Shown here: in pieces, positions 34,703 to 45,552 of the stretch
Position numbering within the stretch: position 1 is the first letter of the stretch
How the letters are laid out: each line of letters begins with the position of its first letter
From: JALZOC01 sp031361295
GTDB lineage: Bacteria > Acidobacteriota > Vicinamibacteria > Vicinamibacterales > 2-12-FULL-66-21
Direction of reading: 5' to 3'
Assembly (NCBI GenBank): GCA_031361295.1
Contig: JANMCN010000229.1
Location: forward strand, 1-64,000
DNA: 64,000 nucleotides
Position numbers and translations under genes: made by a program
Notes under the pieces: generated by a model
Told to the model about the DNA's origin: nothing
Databases searched by the model: none
Seen by the model: only the letters and a program-made list of their open reading frames with translations

Positions 34703-35604
34703 TGCGGCTGTCCTGGTTCGGATGGCATGGGGAACAAGGGAGACGCGGAACTGACGCGGACGCGCCCGGAGAAGGCGTCCAGACTGTACGGCGTGCCCGC
34801 CGGATCGACCGGGACGCCGCTGAGCATGCCGCGACCCGTCAACGCGTACCACGAATACGCTCCGGCGGACCGGCCCGCGCGCGCGACGATCGCCTGGAGC
34901 TGGTCAATCTGATCGAGGGCCTGGAGCTGGAGCAGCGACCGCTCCGCATTGCGGCGTATCCAGGCTTGCTCCGACCGCATCAACTGCTGCCACATGAACC
35001 GGGCGGTCGCGCGATCGCTGCTGCGCGACACCATGGAGGCCGCGACCGCCGGCAGCCAGTTCGGCGCGTGGGGCTGGCTCGCGGCGCGCTGGAACCACTC
35101 GCCGGCGGCCTTGTAGTCGTGCAGGCGCCAGTAGTACACGAACGCGATGTCGTGATAGTACTCCCACTTCTGCGGCATGGCGGCGATCCCTTTGCGCAGC
35201 AGCGTCACGGCCAGGTCGGGCCGCCCCGGTCCCCCCGGGTAGGGTTCGCCCAGGAAAATGGCGCCGAAGCGGTACGCGATGTTGAAGTAGGGGTCGAGCG
35301 ACGTCGCGATGTCGAGCAGCGGGTAGAGCAGCTCATACCTGCGGGCCTGGGCCCGCTCTCGCTTCTCGAGCCGATCCCCCCCGTAATGCTGGATCGCGCG
35401 GATCCAGTAGACATCCGCCGCGAGCGCCTCGAACCCGAACGTCAACCGCTTCATCGCCGCCGGGGAACGCACATACAGCACGCGCGTTCGAGCGGCGTCG
35501 CCCCGCGGATACGCCTGGTCTCTCGCGGCCTGGAGCGCCATGGCCCCGCCGAGCGCACAGAGTGCGAGGGCCGCGGCCACCGGTCTCGTCGGTGCGGCGG
35601 TCAC
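34699..35604 (-). CDS. TPR-like protein with N-terminal signal/anchor, unknown function
   Basis: The 301-residue product has a hydrophobic N-terminus (VAAALALCALGGAMALQA) and then alpha-helical, TPR-like repeats with many aromatics (ALAADVYWIRAIQHYGGDR, DIATSLDPYFNIAYRFGA, WEYYHDIAFVYYWRLHDYKAAGEWF). The C-terminal segment is Pro/Ser-rich. It sits between an ABC transporter and pilD with GTGA overlaps on both sides, so all four genes are one transcription unit. No family is named with confidence. Confidence 0.7.
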   Translation of the reverse strand: MTAAPTRPVAAALALCALGGAMALQAARDQAYPRGDAARTRVLYVRSPAAMKRLTFGFEALAADVYWIRAIQHYGGDRLEKRERAQARRYELLYPLLDIATSLDPYFNIAYRFGAIFLGEPYPGGPGRPDLAVTLLRKGIAAMPQKWEYYHDIAFVYYWRLHDYKAAGEWFQRAASQPHAPNWLPAVAASMVSRSSDRATARFMWQQLMRSEQAWIRRNAERSLLQLQALDQIDQLQAIVARAGRSAGAYSWYALTGRGMLSGVPVDPAGTPYSLDAFSGRVRVSSASPLFPMPSEPGQPQ

Positions 35605-36393
35605 TTGAAATCCCGGCGGGAGAAGATGAGGGTCCCGGACACCAGGAGCGCGACGATGTACAGGCCGCCGTACGCCGCGGTGGTCGCGACATAGCCGGCG
35701 GCGACCGGCAGGCCGTGCACCACCTGGGTCTTGACATCGAACGCCGAGAAATCCGGCAGCAGGTGATACACGGCCCGGGCGATCCAGATGGTGGGCCGTG
35801 AATTGACGACCTGGTCGAGATTCTTCAGATCCGCGTTGAAACGTCCGGCGACGTACAGCCCGAACGTCAGGGCGGCCGACAGCAGTGGACTCGAGAACGT
35901 CGAAAAGAAGAGCGCGATCGCGGTCACGAGCATGAGCTCCACCGTGATGAGGACCACGGCCTTGAGGAGCGCCGGGTCCGCCGCTGGCGCTTCCCAGCCC
36001 GCCTTCATCGCCTCCGTCTCGGTCCAGCCCATGTACCCGAGCACCAGGTACAGACCAACCGTCATCGCCGCCACATTCACGGCGAGTGTCAGCACGAGCC
36101 CGGCGTACTTGCCGCTGATGAACTGTCCGCGCGTGACGGGCTTTGCGAGCAGCGCATAGATGCTCCGTCGCTCCACTTCCTTCGAGACCAGCCCGATCCC
36201 GATGAAAATGGCGATGAAGAGTCCGAAGACCGACATGGCCGCGAGCCCGAGGTCCTTGATGATCTTCACGTCCTGGCCGGCCGTCAGCTGACCGAGCACA
36301 TACGACGCCCCGATGAGGAGCAGCGCAAAAATAACCAGGTTGTACAGCACGCGATCCCGGACCGACTCGCGAAACACGTTGACGGCGACGATG

Positions 36394-36407
<14 letters not shown>
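35601..36407 (-). CDS. ABC-2 type transporter permease
   Basis: The 268-residue membrane protein has six predicted membrane segments. It contains the ABC-2 motif IGIGLVSKEVERRSIYALLAKPVTRGQFISGKY near residues 70-105, typical of NosY/NatB-type permeases. The ATPase gene precedes it with a 14-base overlap, giving a complete ATPase-permease pair. Substrate unknown; association with pilD and the pil cluster is positional only. Confidence 0.88.
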
Positions 36408-37356
<949 letters not shown>

Positions 37357-37374
37357 GACGTGGGCGCAGCCAGG

Positions 37375-38565
37375 CTACTTCGCGCGCTGCAGCTCCACGG
37401 TGATCAGCGCGTCGATATATTCAGGGGGCACGACGCCGGGTGGCAGCTTGCGGCCGTTGAGAAAGTACGTGGGCGTGGAGGCGACGCCGAGGAGGGCGCC
37501 CATGCGGGCATCAGCCTTCACTTCCTCGAGAGCCTTCGCATACCCGCCGTTGAAGTCGGCAATCCCGCCGACGTCCTTCGCCGCGTCCCTCACCATGGAC
37601 GGCGTGAGCGTCGTCTGGTGCTCGTACAGCCAGTCTTCCATCACCGCGGCCTTCCCGGTCTGTCGCGCCATGACCACGGCCGCGGCGGCCTCGCAGGCGG
37701 CGAGGTGACTGCCGTTCGGCGCATTCGGGTTGCACTCGCCTTCGAGGGGAAAGTGCCTGGCGATGAAGCGGACCTGGCCGTTGCCGGAGTACTTGGCATT
37801 CAGCCCCTTGTACGATTCGTGCGCGCTCCGGCAGTGTGGGCACTGAAAGTCGCTGAATCCGACGAGGAGCACCTTAGCGCCATCGGGGGGAACCGACATG
37901 TCCACGCGAGGCTGCAGATCCCACCACTTGACGAGCTCGGCACGCTGCTGGTCGGTGAGCGGCGTCATCGGTGCGGCGGCGGTCTGCGCGTGCGCAGTTT
38001 CGCTCGGGAAGTAGGCGATGACCGATCCCGCCCCGACGATGTAGAGCAGCGCGAGGACGACAGCCAAGGGGCTCGAGAACAACGTACGGAAGTCGCGCGG
38101 CGCGCGGCGAGGCAGCGTGGTCATGGGGAACGTCGTGGCTCCACCGGAAATGATGAAGAGCGCCACCACCGCAACATACGTGGCCGCGCACAGCATGCAG
38201 AACGTCTTCAGTTGCACGTAAGAAGCCCAGGCCAGGTACAGCGCGAACGCAAGGCCCACGGTGGAGAGGGCAAAGACGTACGCCGGGACGGACTCGCGCG
38301 CCCGGGACGTGTCGCTCCCTCCAATCGCGACGAGCAGGAGGACGAGCAGGAAGTAGAACACCCCCGCGACCGCGACGGGCACGCCCAGAAAGCTGCCGTA
38401 CCGACTCAGGTAGGCCTGCGTGCAGCTCACCGTGGCATTCACGTCGCAGAAGCTGGTGTAGCCGGGGTTCGTCAGGAGCTTGTAGTGGACGACGGAAGAT
38501 GCGGAGGCGGCCGCGAGCCCGAGGGCCGCAAAAGCGAGGAGGAGCCTGCGGCTCAAAATACTCAT
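37375..38565 (-). CDS. VKOR-DsbA fusion, periplasmic disulfide-forming protein
   Basis: The 396-residue protein fuses a membrane vitamin K epoxide reductase domain to a thioredoxin-fold domain. The VKOR half (about residues 1-185) has a loop cysteine pair at 40 and 48 and the active CxxC at 123-126 (CMLC). The C-terminal half (about 200-396) has the DsbA-type CPHC at 242-245 and a cis-Pro region (VASTPTYFLNG). In such fusions DsbA oxidises substrates and VKOR passes electrons to quinone. It lies just downstream of the pilin genes, whose products each have two cysteines; a role in pilin folding is inferred. Confidence 0.9.
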   Translation of the reverse strand: MSILSRRLLLAFAALGLAAASASSVVHYKLLTNPGYTSFCDVNATVSCTQAYLSRYGSFLGVPVAVAGVFYFLLVLLLVAIGGSDTSRARESVPAYVFALSTVGLAFALYLAWASYVQLKTFCMLCAATYVAVVALFIISGGATTFPMTTLPRRAPRDFRTLFSSPLAVVLALLYIVGAGSVIAYFPSETAHAQTAAAPMTPLTDQQRAELVKWWDLQPRVDMSVPPDGAKVLLVGFSDFQCPHCRSAHESYKGLNAKYSGNGQVRFIARHFPLEGECNPNAPNGSHLAACEAAAAVVMARQTGKAAVMEDWLYEHQTTLTPSMVRDAAKDVGGIADFNGGYAKALEEVKADARMGALLGVASTPTYFLNGRKLPPGVVPPEYIDALITVELQRAK

Positions 38566-38641
38566 GGTTGAGGCTCAGTTGTACCGCCGCGCGGGCGCAA
38601 TGGTCAAGGGCCCTGACGCCGCCTTCAAATCCGGCCGCTCC

Positions 38642-39172
38642 CTACTTCAGTTCCGCGCCGTGAGACGGCGCGCCGGTTTCCGGCATGTTGCCGGAGAAGC
38701 TGGAGGTATCGGCAAAGACGACCCGATCGCTGTTGCTGCCGAAAAAGCGGACGCCCGAGAGCCCCGGTCGCAGCGGGTCTGCCGTCACCGAGTAGTGCTC
38801 CAGCAGCCCGTCCCCGGTGCACGACTTGTATTCCAGGTTGAGTGGCGTTCCGGCCATGGCGAACTGGTAGCCCGCCTTGACGAGCGGATCGACCGCAAGG
38901 TCCGGGCTGAGGAACGCGCTCCCGGTCGCCGGCAGCGGGACCGCGAGGCCCGCCAGTGTCGGCGCGTAACGCTGATTGCCGCAGGCCTGCGCGAAGGCGA
39001 ATTGTCCCTGGTTGACAGCGCCGAGCGTCGCGATGGCGGACGCTTCGTTACCCTGGACCCGCGCGTGGATGTAGATGGCCATGCTGATGGACGCGAGGAT
39101 GCCCACAATCGCCACCACGATGAGGAGTTCGATCAGCGTGAAGCCGCGCGAGCCGGGCGTGCGAATGGGCAT
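38642..39172 (-). CDS. Type IV pilin-like protein
   Basis: The 176-residue product has leader MPIRTPGSRG, then FTLIELLIVVAIVGILASIS with Glu5, and a globular domain with cysteines at 64 and 118. It shares the GNEASAIATLGAVN block and cysteine spacing with the two PilA proteins upstream but is otherwise clearly divergent. It follows pilA1 in the same direction, behind a stem-loop, so it may be transcribed at a lower level. It could be a minor or alternative pilin. Confidence 0.85.
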   Translation of the reverse strand: MPIRTPGSRGFTLIELLIVVAIVGILASISMAIYIHARVQGNEASAIATLGAVNQGQFAFAQACGNQRYAPTLAGLAVPLPATGSAFLSPDLAVDPLVKAGYQFAMAGTPLNLEYKSCTGDGLLEHYSVTADPLRPGLSGVRFFGSNSDRVVFADTSSFSGNMPETGAPSHGAELK

Positions 39173-39186
39173 TCTCCAAAAGACAA

Positions 39187-39212
39187 GGGTGGTGCCCTTG
39201 CGGACACCACCC
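39187..39212 (-). terminator. Stem-loop after the first pilA
   Basis: A perfect 8-bp inverted repeat, GGGTGGTG at 39187-39194 and CACCACCC at 39205-39212, lies 22 bases past the pilA stop. The transcript continues TTGTCTTTTGG, a weak U-rich tract, and then the next pilin-like gene. It may act as a partial terminator or 3' stabiliser of the abundant pilA message. Confidence 0.6.
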
Positions 39213-39234
39213 TCGAGTATGACGCGAACGCGGC

Positions 39235-39771
39235 TTACTGGACGGGCGTCGTCGCGGTATTCACGGTCGCGTTGGTGTACGTCGCGCCCGTATTGTCCTG
39301 GAAAATCGTCGCGCGCTGGTCGGTGCCGAACGAGCGCTGCCCGGTCGAACCGATGGAGGACGGGTGCGCCTCGGCGAAGTACGACGCGATGGCGTCGGCC
39401 GCCGACACGTTGCAGGTGTTGGCCGCGAGCACGACGACGGTCGCCAGCAGGCCGGGGCCCGCGTTCACGATGTAGCCGCTCTTGACGATGGCGTTCGCGT
39501 TGAGGTCGGGGCTGATGAAGCCCGCCGTGCTGCCCGCCGGCGCCTTCGCGAGGTCGGCCAGGCTCTGCGCATAGCCGCCGCTCGCGCAGCTCGACGAGAA
39601 GGTCGACTCCGCGCTGTTGACCGCGCGCATCGAGCCGATGGCCGACGCCTCGTTGCCCGACATCCGGGCGCGGAGAAGGCCGGGAATCGCGATGGCCGCG
39701 ATGATACCGATAATGGCCACGACAATCAGCAGTTCGATGAGCGTGAAACCCTTTTGATTACGAACCTTCAT
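39235..39771 (-). CDS. pilA: Major type IV pilin (copy 1)
   Basis: The 178-residue prepilin has an 8-residue leader ending in Gly8, then FTLIELLIVVAIIGIIAAIA with Glu5, and a globular domain with cysteines at 62 and 120. It differs from copy 2 at only three residues (V51I, S147A, D159N). A strong ribosome site (GAGGAG) sits about ten bases before the ATG, and a sigma-54 promoter lies about 90 bases upstream. The 377-base gap between the two pilin genes holds that promoter, putative enhancer sites and the copy 2 stem-loop, but no further gene. Confidence 0.95.
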   Translation of the reverse strand: MKVRNQKGFTLIELLIVVAIIGIIAAIAIPGLLRARMSGNEASAIGSMRAVNSAESTFSSSCASGGYAQSLADLAKAPAGSTAGFISPDLNANAIVKSGYIVNAGPGLLATVVVLAANTCNVSAADAIASYFAEAHPSSIGSTGQRSFGTDQRATIFQDNTGATYTNATVNTATTPVQ

Positions 39772-39859
39772 TTAACTCACTCCTCGAAAAATTTTGCCGC
39801 CTGGATGAACTCTTCGCCGGTCGCGCTCGGGTTAGCCCAGCGGCGACGGGAGCTCTAGA

Positions 39860-39874
39860 GCAACGGCAGTGCCG
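39860..39874 (-). promoter_or_regulatory. Sigma-54 promoter of pilA copy 1
   Basis: On the minus strand it reads CGGCACTGCCGTTGC followed by TC, keeping the -24 GG and -12 GC with exact spacing. The predicted start gives a 5' leader of about 77 bases. The position relative to the ATG (about 90 bases) is nearly the same as for copy 2. Confidence 0.7.
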
Positions 39875-39963
39875 TCGAATCGCCTGCGTCGTGCCGGCCC
39901 GGAAGTGATTGGATTCACACGGCTTGGAGAGACTGGACCTGTCCGGGGCAGCAAATGGACTAC

Positions 39964-40020
39964 TGACAATTTTTGACTACCCGCCAAATCCTGTCAACCG
40001 CAGGAGCGTGAAAGTGTCAC
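39964..40020. promoter_or_regulatory. Possible PilR-binding enhancer region upstream of pilA copy 1
   Basis: CTGTC at 39991 and GTGTC at 40014 match the C/GTGTC core reported for Pseudomonas PilR sites, spaced 23 bases apart; a TGACA at 39964 is a weaker match. The block lies 90-145 bases upstream of the sigma-54 promoter, a usual place for an activator of this class. Confidence 0.35.
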
Positions 40021-40098
40021 CCGTTAGAGGGCAACATGACCCGAGGGGTTGGGTCGAGGGACGAAAAGCACGATCAGGCGTCCGAGCCGGCCCGGCCA

Positions 40099-40130
40099 CC
40101 AGGGAAGCGCCGTTCCGGGCGCTCCCCTGG
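40099..40130 (-). terminator. Stem-loop after the second pilA
   Basis: A 13-bp inverted repeat with one mismatch and a six-base loop (arms at 40099-40111 and 40118-40130, arm sequence CCAGGGAAGCGCC) lies 20 bases past the pilA copy 2 stop. No U-run follows, but the stem is strong. Confidence 0.6.
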
Positions 40131-40149
40131 TTGCGGTCGGAATCCCCGG

Positions 40150-40686
40150 TTACTGAACCGGAGTGGTCGCCGTATTCACGGTCGCGTTGGTGTACGTCGC
40201 GCCCGTGTTGTTCTGGAAGATCGTCGCGCGCTGGTCGGTGCCGAACGCGCGCTGCCCGGTCGAACCGATGGAGGACGGGTGCGCCTCGGCGAAGTACGAC
40301 GCGATGGCGTCGGCCGCCGACACGTTGCAGGTGTTGGCCGCGAGCACGACGACCGTGGCCAGCAGGCCCGGACCGGCGTTCACGATGTAGCCGCTCTTGA
40401 CGATGGCGTTTGCGTTGAGGTCGGGGCTGATGAAGCCCGCCGTACTGCCCGCCGGCGCCTTCGCGAGGTCGGCCAGGCTCTGCGCATAGCCGCCGCTCGC
40501 GCAGCTCGACGAAAAGGTCGACTCCGCGCTGTTGATGGCGCGCATCGAGCCGATGGCCGACGCTTCGTTGCCGGACATCCGCGCGCGCAGGAGTCCGGGA
40601 ATCGCGATGGCCGCGATAATCCCGATGATGGCGACGACGATCAGCAGCTCGATGAGCGTGAAACCCTTCTGGTTACGAACCTTCAT
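40150..40686 (-). CDS. pilA: Major type IV pilin (copy 2)
   Basis: The 178-residue prepilin is almost identical to copy 1, with Ile51, Ala147 and Asn159. It has the same leader (Gly8 then Phe1, Glu5) and the same two cysteines. The ATG at 40686 follows AGGAG at good spacing; the frame is open upstream to 40800 across the leader but that part is untranslated by context. It is the copy nearest to pilR and has its own sigma-54 promoter. Near identity points to a recent duplication or gene conversion. Confidence 0.95.
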   Translation of the reverse strand: MKVRNQKGFTLIELLIVVAIIGIIAAIAIPGLLRARMSGNEASAIGSMRAINSAESTFSSSCASGGYAQSLADLAKAPAGSTAGFISPDLNANAIVKSGYIVNAGPGLLATVVVLAANTCNVSAADAIASYFAEAHPSSIGSTGQRAFGTDQRATIFQNNTGATYTNATVNTATTPVQ

Positions 40687-40777
40687 TGTGTGAACTCCTG
40701 AAAATACTGTTTCTGCCGCTTGGCACGTCTTGGGGTAATCGCCGGGCCCGCACCGAGCGGCCGACATCAACACTGGA

Positions 40778-40792
40778 GCAACACCGCGGCCA
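40778..40792 (-). promoter_or_regulatory. Sigma-54 promoter of pilA copy 2
   Basis: On the minus strand it reads TGGCCGCGGTGTTGC followed by TC, with correct -24/-12 spacing. It predicts a leader of about 80 bases, matching the arrangement of copy 1. Confidence 0.7.
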
Positions 40793-40868
40793 TGTGCCAC
40801 ATCTCTAAAAGCGTGGATAAATCACTGATGCAAAGTGGTTTAAGGTCCAAGTATACCGTCGGATAGGG

Positions 40869-40902
40869 GTGACAATAATTGCCGGTAGCCACTTAATGTC
40901 AC
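40869..40902. promoter_or_regulatory. Inverted GTGACA/TGTCAC pair upstream of pilA copy 2
   Basis: GTGACA at 40869 and TGTCAC at 40897 are perfect inverted 6-mers 22 bases apart, 80-125 bases upstream of the sigma-54 promoter. They share the TGTC core with the candidate PilR sites of copy 1 but miss the C/G before it, so the assignment is tentative. The rest of the 275-base gap to pilR shows nothing else recognisable. Confidence 0.28.
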
Positions 40903-40961
40903 AAGCGCCTCGCCATTAAATGTCCCGGTAGGGGCGTCCCGGCGACCGCGCCAGCCCCCAG

Positions 40962-42398
<1,437 letters not shown>

Positions 42399-42400
42399 GT

Positions 42401-44062
42401 TCAACTCAGCACCGGGCGCGCGCGCGTCGCGACCGGCAGCGTGACCTCGACCTGCGTCCCGGACCCGCGCTGCGACGTGACGTGCACCGCGCCGCCGTAG
42501 TCACTCACGATGCGATGCACGATGGCCAGGCCGAGCCCCGTGCCGCCCGCGAAGCCGCCGCGGAACGGCTGGAAGATTCCGTCAATCTCGTCCTGCGCGA
42601 TGCCGACGCCCTGATCCTCGACCCGTATCACCAGGTCGCCCGGCCGCCCGGCGACGTCCGGCGCCTGCTTGACGCACAGGCGTAACTCGCCCCCCTCGGG
42701 CATGGCGCGGACCGCGTTGGTGGCCAGGTTCCAGACGATCTGCCGGATCTGGTTCTCGTCCGCCTCGTACCAGGCTTCGGCCGCCGGCACGTCCACCGCG
42801 ATGGCGTGCGCGTCGCTCAGCTCGGCGTTGTTCTCGAGGAGACGCGCCGTGTCCGTGATCACCTGCCGGACGTCCACGCGGGTCGTCGCGAGCCGCTGCG
42901 GGCGCGCGTAAGCCAGGAAGCTGCGTATCGTGTCGTTCAACCGGTCCGATTCCCGGAGGACGATGTCCATCAGTTGCGACTGATCGATCGTCAACGGAAG
43001 CTCCTGCCGGAGGATCTGAATCGATCCCGACATCGAGGCGAGCGGGTTCCGGATCTCGTGCGCGATGCCGGCGGCCATCTCGCCGACCGCCGCCAGCCGT
43101 TGCTGGACGCGCGCCTCACGCTCGTGCTTGCGGGCGTCGGTGACGTCCTGGAACGTGAACAGGAACCCGGTCTCGCCGCGGGGGGTGATGAGCGGGGCGG
43201 TGCTGAGCCCCACCATCACCTGCCGGCCGTCGGGCCTGGTGAATCCGAAGTCGACCCTGGGCAGCGGAGGCCGGTCCTCGCGCGCGCCGAACAGGTCGCT
43301 GAAGTCCGGCGGGAGCTGCAGGACCACGGCCGCCGGGTGCCCCACCGCGTCGGCCGCCCGCACCCCCGTAATCGCCGAAGCGGCGCGGTTGAACGTGAGC
43401 AGGCGCCCGTCGATGTCGCTCGTCGCCAGGCCGCTCGTCAGGCTGTCGATGACGTGCTGGCTGAAGGCCTGCAGGTCGGCAATCTGGTTGGACGCGACGG
43501 CCAGCTTCTCGTCGGCCCTCCGCAGCCCTTCGGCCAGGTAGCCGCTCAAGGACGCGACGGCGACGAACCCGAAGACGTTCAAGCCGACCGTGAAGCCGGC
43601 CACGCGCAGCTGCGGCAGCACGGCCGGGCCGTACCAGACCGCTGAGGCATCCGGGGCGGAGTACTGCGCCAGCACCAGCCCCGAGTACAGGATCGAGCTC
43701 AGCACGCCCACCATCACGCCGCCGCGCCGCGACTCGATGGTGCTGGCGGCAATGATCGGCAGCGCGTAGAGCGGCGTAAAATAACTCCCGACCCCGCCGG
43801 TGAGACCGACGATGGCCGACACGATCACGGCATCGCATCCGAGCTGCAGGTCCACCAGCCAGCGATACCGCTCGGAGTAGGTGAGCAGCAGGCTGTACAC
43901 GACCGTCAACGCATACGTCAGCCCGATGAGCACGAAGAACGGATCGATCGGGAACGCCCCGGGCGATGTGGTCTGGATCAGGATCGCCGACCCGAGCAGC
44001 AGCGTAATCGCCGCGGCCCGGCCTGCGATCAACCAGAGAAGTTTGCGCCGGAGTGAGTTCAT
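42401..44062 (-). CDS. pilS: Type IV pilus sensor histidine kinase
   Basis: The 553-residue kinase has about six N-terminal membrane segments (residues 10-185), a short coiled linker and a PAS domain (residues about 210-320). A HisKA domain with the phosphoacceptor in AAGIAHEIRNPLASMSGSI follows. The HATPase domain has NLATNAVRAM, DQGVGIAQDE and GTGLGLAIVHRI. The polytopic membrane sensor is typical of PilS, which senses pilin in the inner membrane and signals to PilR, encoded 2 bases downstream. Confidence 0.92.
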   Translation of the reverse strand: MNSLRRKLLWLIAGRAAAITLLLGSAILIQTTSPGAFPIDPFFVLIGLTYALTVVYSLLLTYSERYRWLVDLQLGCDAVIVSAIVGLTGGVGSYFTPLYALPIIAASTIESRRGGVMVGVLSSILYSGLVLAQYSAPDASAVWYGPAVLPQLRVAGFTVGLNVFGFVAVASLSGYLAEGLRRADEKLAVASNQIADLQAFSQHVIDSLTSGLATSDIDGRLLTFNRAASAITGVRAADAVGHPAAVVLQLPPDFSDLFGAREDRPPLPRVDFGFTRPDGRQVMVGLSTAPLITPRGETGFLFTFQDVTDARKHEREARVQQRLAAVGEMAAGIAHEIRNPLASMSGSIQILRQELPLTIDQSQLMDIVLRESDRLNDTIRSFLAYARPQRLATTRVDVRQVITDTARLLENNAELSDAHAIAVDVPAAEAWYEADENQIRQIVWNLATNAVRAMPEGGELRLCVKQAPDVAGRPGDLVIRVEDQGVGIAQDEIDGIFQPFRGGFAGGTGLGLAIVHRIVSDYGGAVHVTSQRGSGTQVEVTLPVATRARPVLS

Positions 44063-44069
44063 TCGATTT

Positions 44070-44191
44070 CAGCTGCCAGTTACGAGCTCCCAGCTACCAG
44101 CTATAGCTCCCAGCTCCCAGCTCCCAGCTCCCAGTCACGCCCGGGTCGTTCCAGCTGGAAGCTGGAAGCTGGAAGCTGAAAGCCTGAAGCT
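44070..44191. repeat. Period-7 hairpin array, pilC/pilS gap
   Basis: Four tandem AGCTCCC copies at 44105-44132 face three tandem GGAAGCT copies at 44157-44177. The arms are near-complementary and would form a long stem around a GC-rich loop. Degenerate 7-mers extend on both sides. Confidence 0.75.
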
Positions 44192-44202
44192 AAAACTCCT
44201 GC

Positions 44203-45438
44203 CTACGTCAGCTTGCTGATCATGTCGAAGATCGGCATGTACATCGCGATGACGATGCCGCCGACGACGACGCCGAGGACGGCAATCATCACCGGCTCCA
44301 TCAGCGTCAGGAGGCCGGCGACGGCCGTGTCGACCTCCTCTTCGTAGAAGTCGGCGATCTTCCCGAGCATCGCGTCGAGCGCGCCGGTGGTCTCGCCTAC
44401 GTTGATCATCTGCACGACCATCGACGGGAAGACGTTCGTCTCCCGCAGGGGCGTCGAGATGGTCTCGCCGCGCTCGATGCTCGTCCGGGTCTTCTGCACC
44501 GCGGCCTCGATGACCGCGTTGCCGGCCGTCCGCGCGGTGATGTCCAGTCCGTCGAGGATCGGCACACCCGAGGCGAGCAGCGTCGAGAGCGTGCGGCAGA
44601 ACCGGGCGACGGCCACCTTGCGCAGAATGTTCCCCAGAATCGGCAGCTTGAGCGAGATCGTATCGACCATCAGCCGGCCCGGCTCGGTGGCGTAGTAGCT
44701 CTTGAACGCATAGGCGCCGAGCCCCATCGCGATGACGCCGATCCACCCGTACGAGACCAGGCCGTTGCTCAGCGCGATGACCACGCGGGTCGGAAGCGGC
44801 AGCTGCGCTCCGAGTCCCGCGAACATCGCGGCGAAGGTCGGGATGACCTTCCAGAGGATGGCGCTGACCACGAGCGCGGCGATGACGATGACCGCCACCG
44901 GGTAGATCATCGCGGACTTCACTTCGCCGGTCAGCTTGACGCTCTTCTCGATGTACTCGGCGAGGCGCTTCAAAATCGTGTCGAGAATACCGCCCGCTTC
45001 GCCCGCCGCGATCATGTTGGTGAAGAGCGGGTCGAAGGTCTTCGGGTGTTTCTTCATCGCGTCGGCGAGCGCCGCGCCCGACTCGACGTCCTCGCGGGTC
45101 TTCAGGATCACCGCCGCGAAGTTCTTGTGCGGTTCCTGCTTGCCCAGGATCTCGAGGCACTGGACGAGCGGAAGCCCGGCGTCGATCATGACCGAGAACT
45201 GGCGGACGAAAATCGCGAGGTTCTTCGCCGGCACCTTCTTGCCCGCTTTCGGCCCGCCCGGCTTCGCCGGCGCCGCGGCCGCGGCGGCGGCTTTCTGGGC
45301 TTTCGACGGGTCGATCCGCGTGACCATGATCTGATCGCGGCGGAGCGCCGCCACCGCGGCGTCCATCGAGTCGGCCGTGTGTTCCCCGGAGACGGACTGC
45401 CCCGCGCGCGTTCGTCCTGAATAAGCGAATGTAGGCAT
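44203..45438 (-). CDS. pilC: Type IV pilus inner-membrane platform protein
   Basis: The 411-residue protein has two T2SSF domains, each with the GEXG-type pattern (FTNMIAAGEAGGILDTIL and VVQMINVGETTGALDAML), and three membrane helices. An Ala/Lys-rich linker (about residues 45-70) follows the N-terminus, which begins FAYSGRTRAGQSVSG. PilC anchors PilB and PilT motors to the base of the pilus. It sits between pilT and pilS with period-7 arrays in both gaps. Confidence 0.95.
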   Translation of the reverse strand: MPTFAYSGRTRAGQSVSGEHTADSMDAAVAALRRDQIMVTRIDPSKAQKAAAAAAAPAKPGGPKAGKKVPAKNLAIFVRQFSVMIDAGLPLVQCLEILGKQEPHKNFAAVILKTREDVESGAALADAMKKHPKTFDPLFTNMIAAGEAGGILDTILKRLAEYIEKSVKLTGEVKSAMIYPVAVIVIAALVVSAILWKVIPTFAAMFAGLGAQLPLPTRVVIALSNGLVSYGWIGVIAMGLGAYAFKSYYATEPGRLMVDTISLKLPILGNILRKVAVARFCRTLSTLLASGVPILDGLDITARTAGNAVIEAAVQKTRTSIERGETISTPLRETNVFPSMVVQMINVGETTGALDAMLGKIADFYEEEVDTAVAGLLTLMEPVMIAVLGVVVGGIVIAMYMPIFDMISKLT

Positions 45439-45442
45439 AAAT

Positions 45443-45552
45443 CAGCTCACCGTTCCAGCTCACAGCTCACAGCTTCCAGGTCCCAGCTTCCAGCTCCCAG
45501 CTGCCAGCTCATGTTGCACATTGCACATTGCACGTTCCACGCTCCACGTTGC
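45443..45552. repeat. Two period-7 arrays, pilT/pilC gap
   Basis: 45443-45510 holds AGCTNNC-type 7-mers (for example AGCTTCCAGCTCCC). 45514-45552 switches to a second family, TTGCACA repeated twice then TTGCACG, TTCCACG and CTCCACG, which runs up to the pilT stop. The second family is the same kind as the ACGTGC array after rpsD. Confidence 0.7.
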
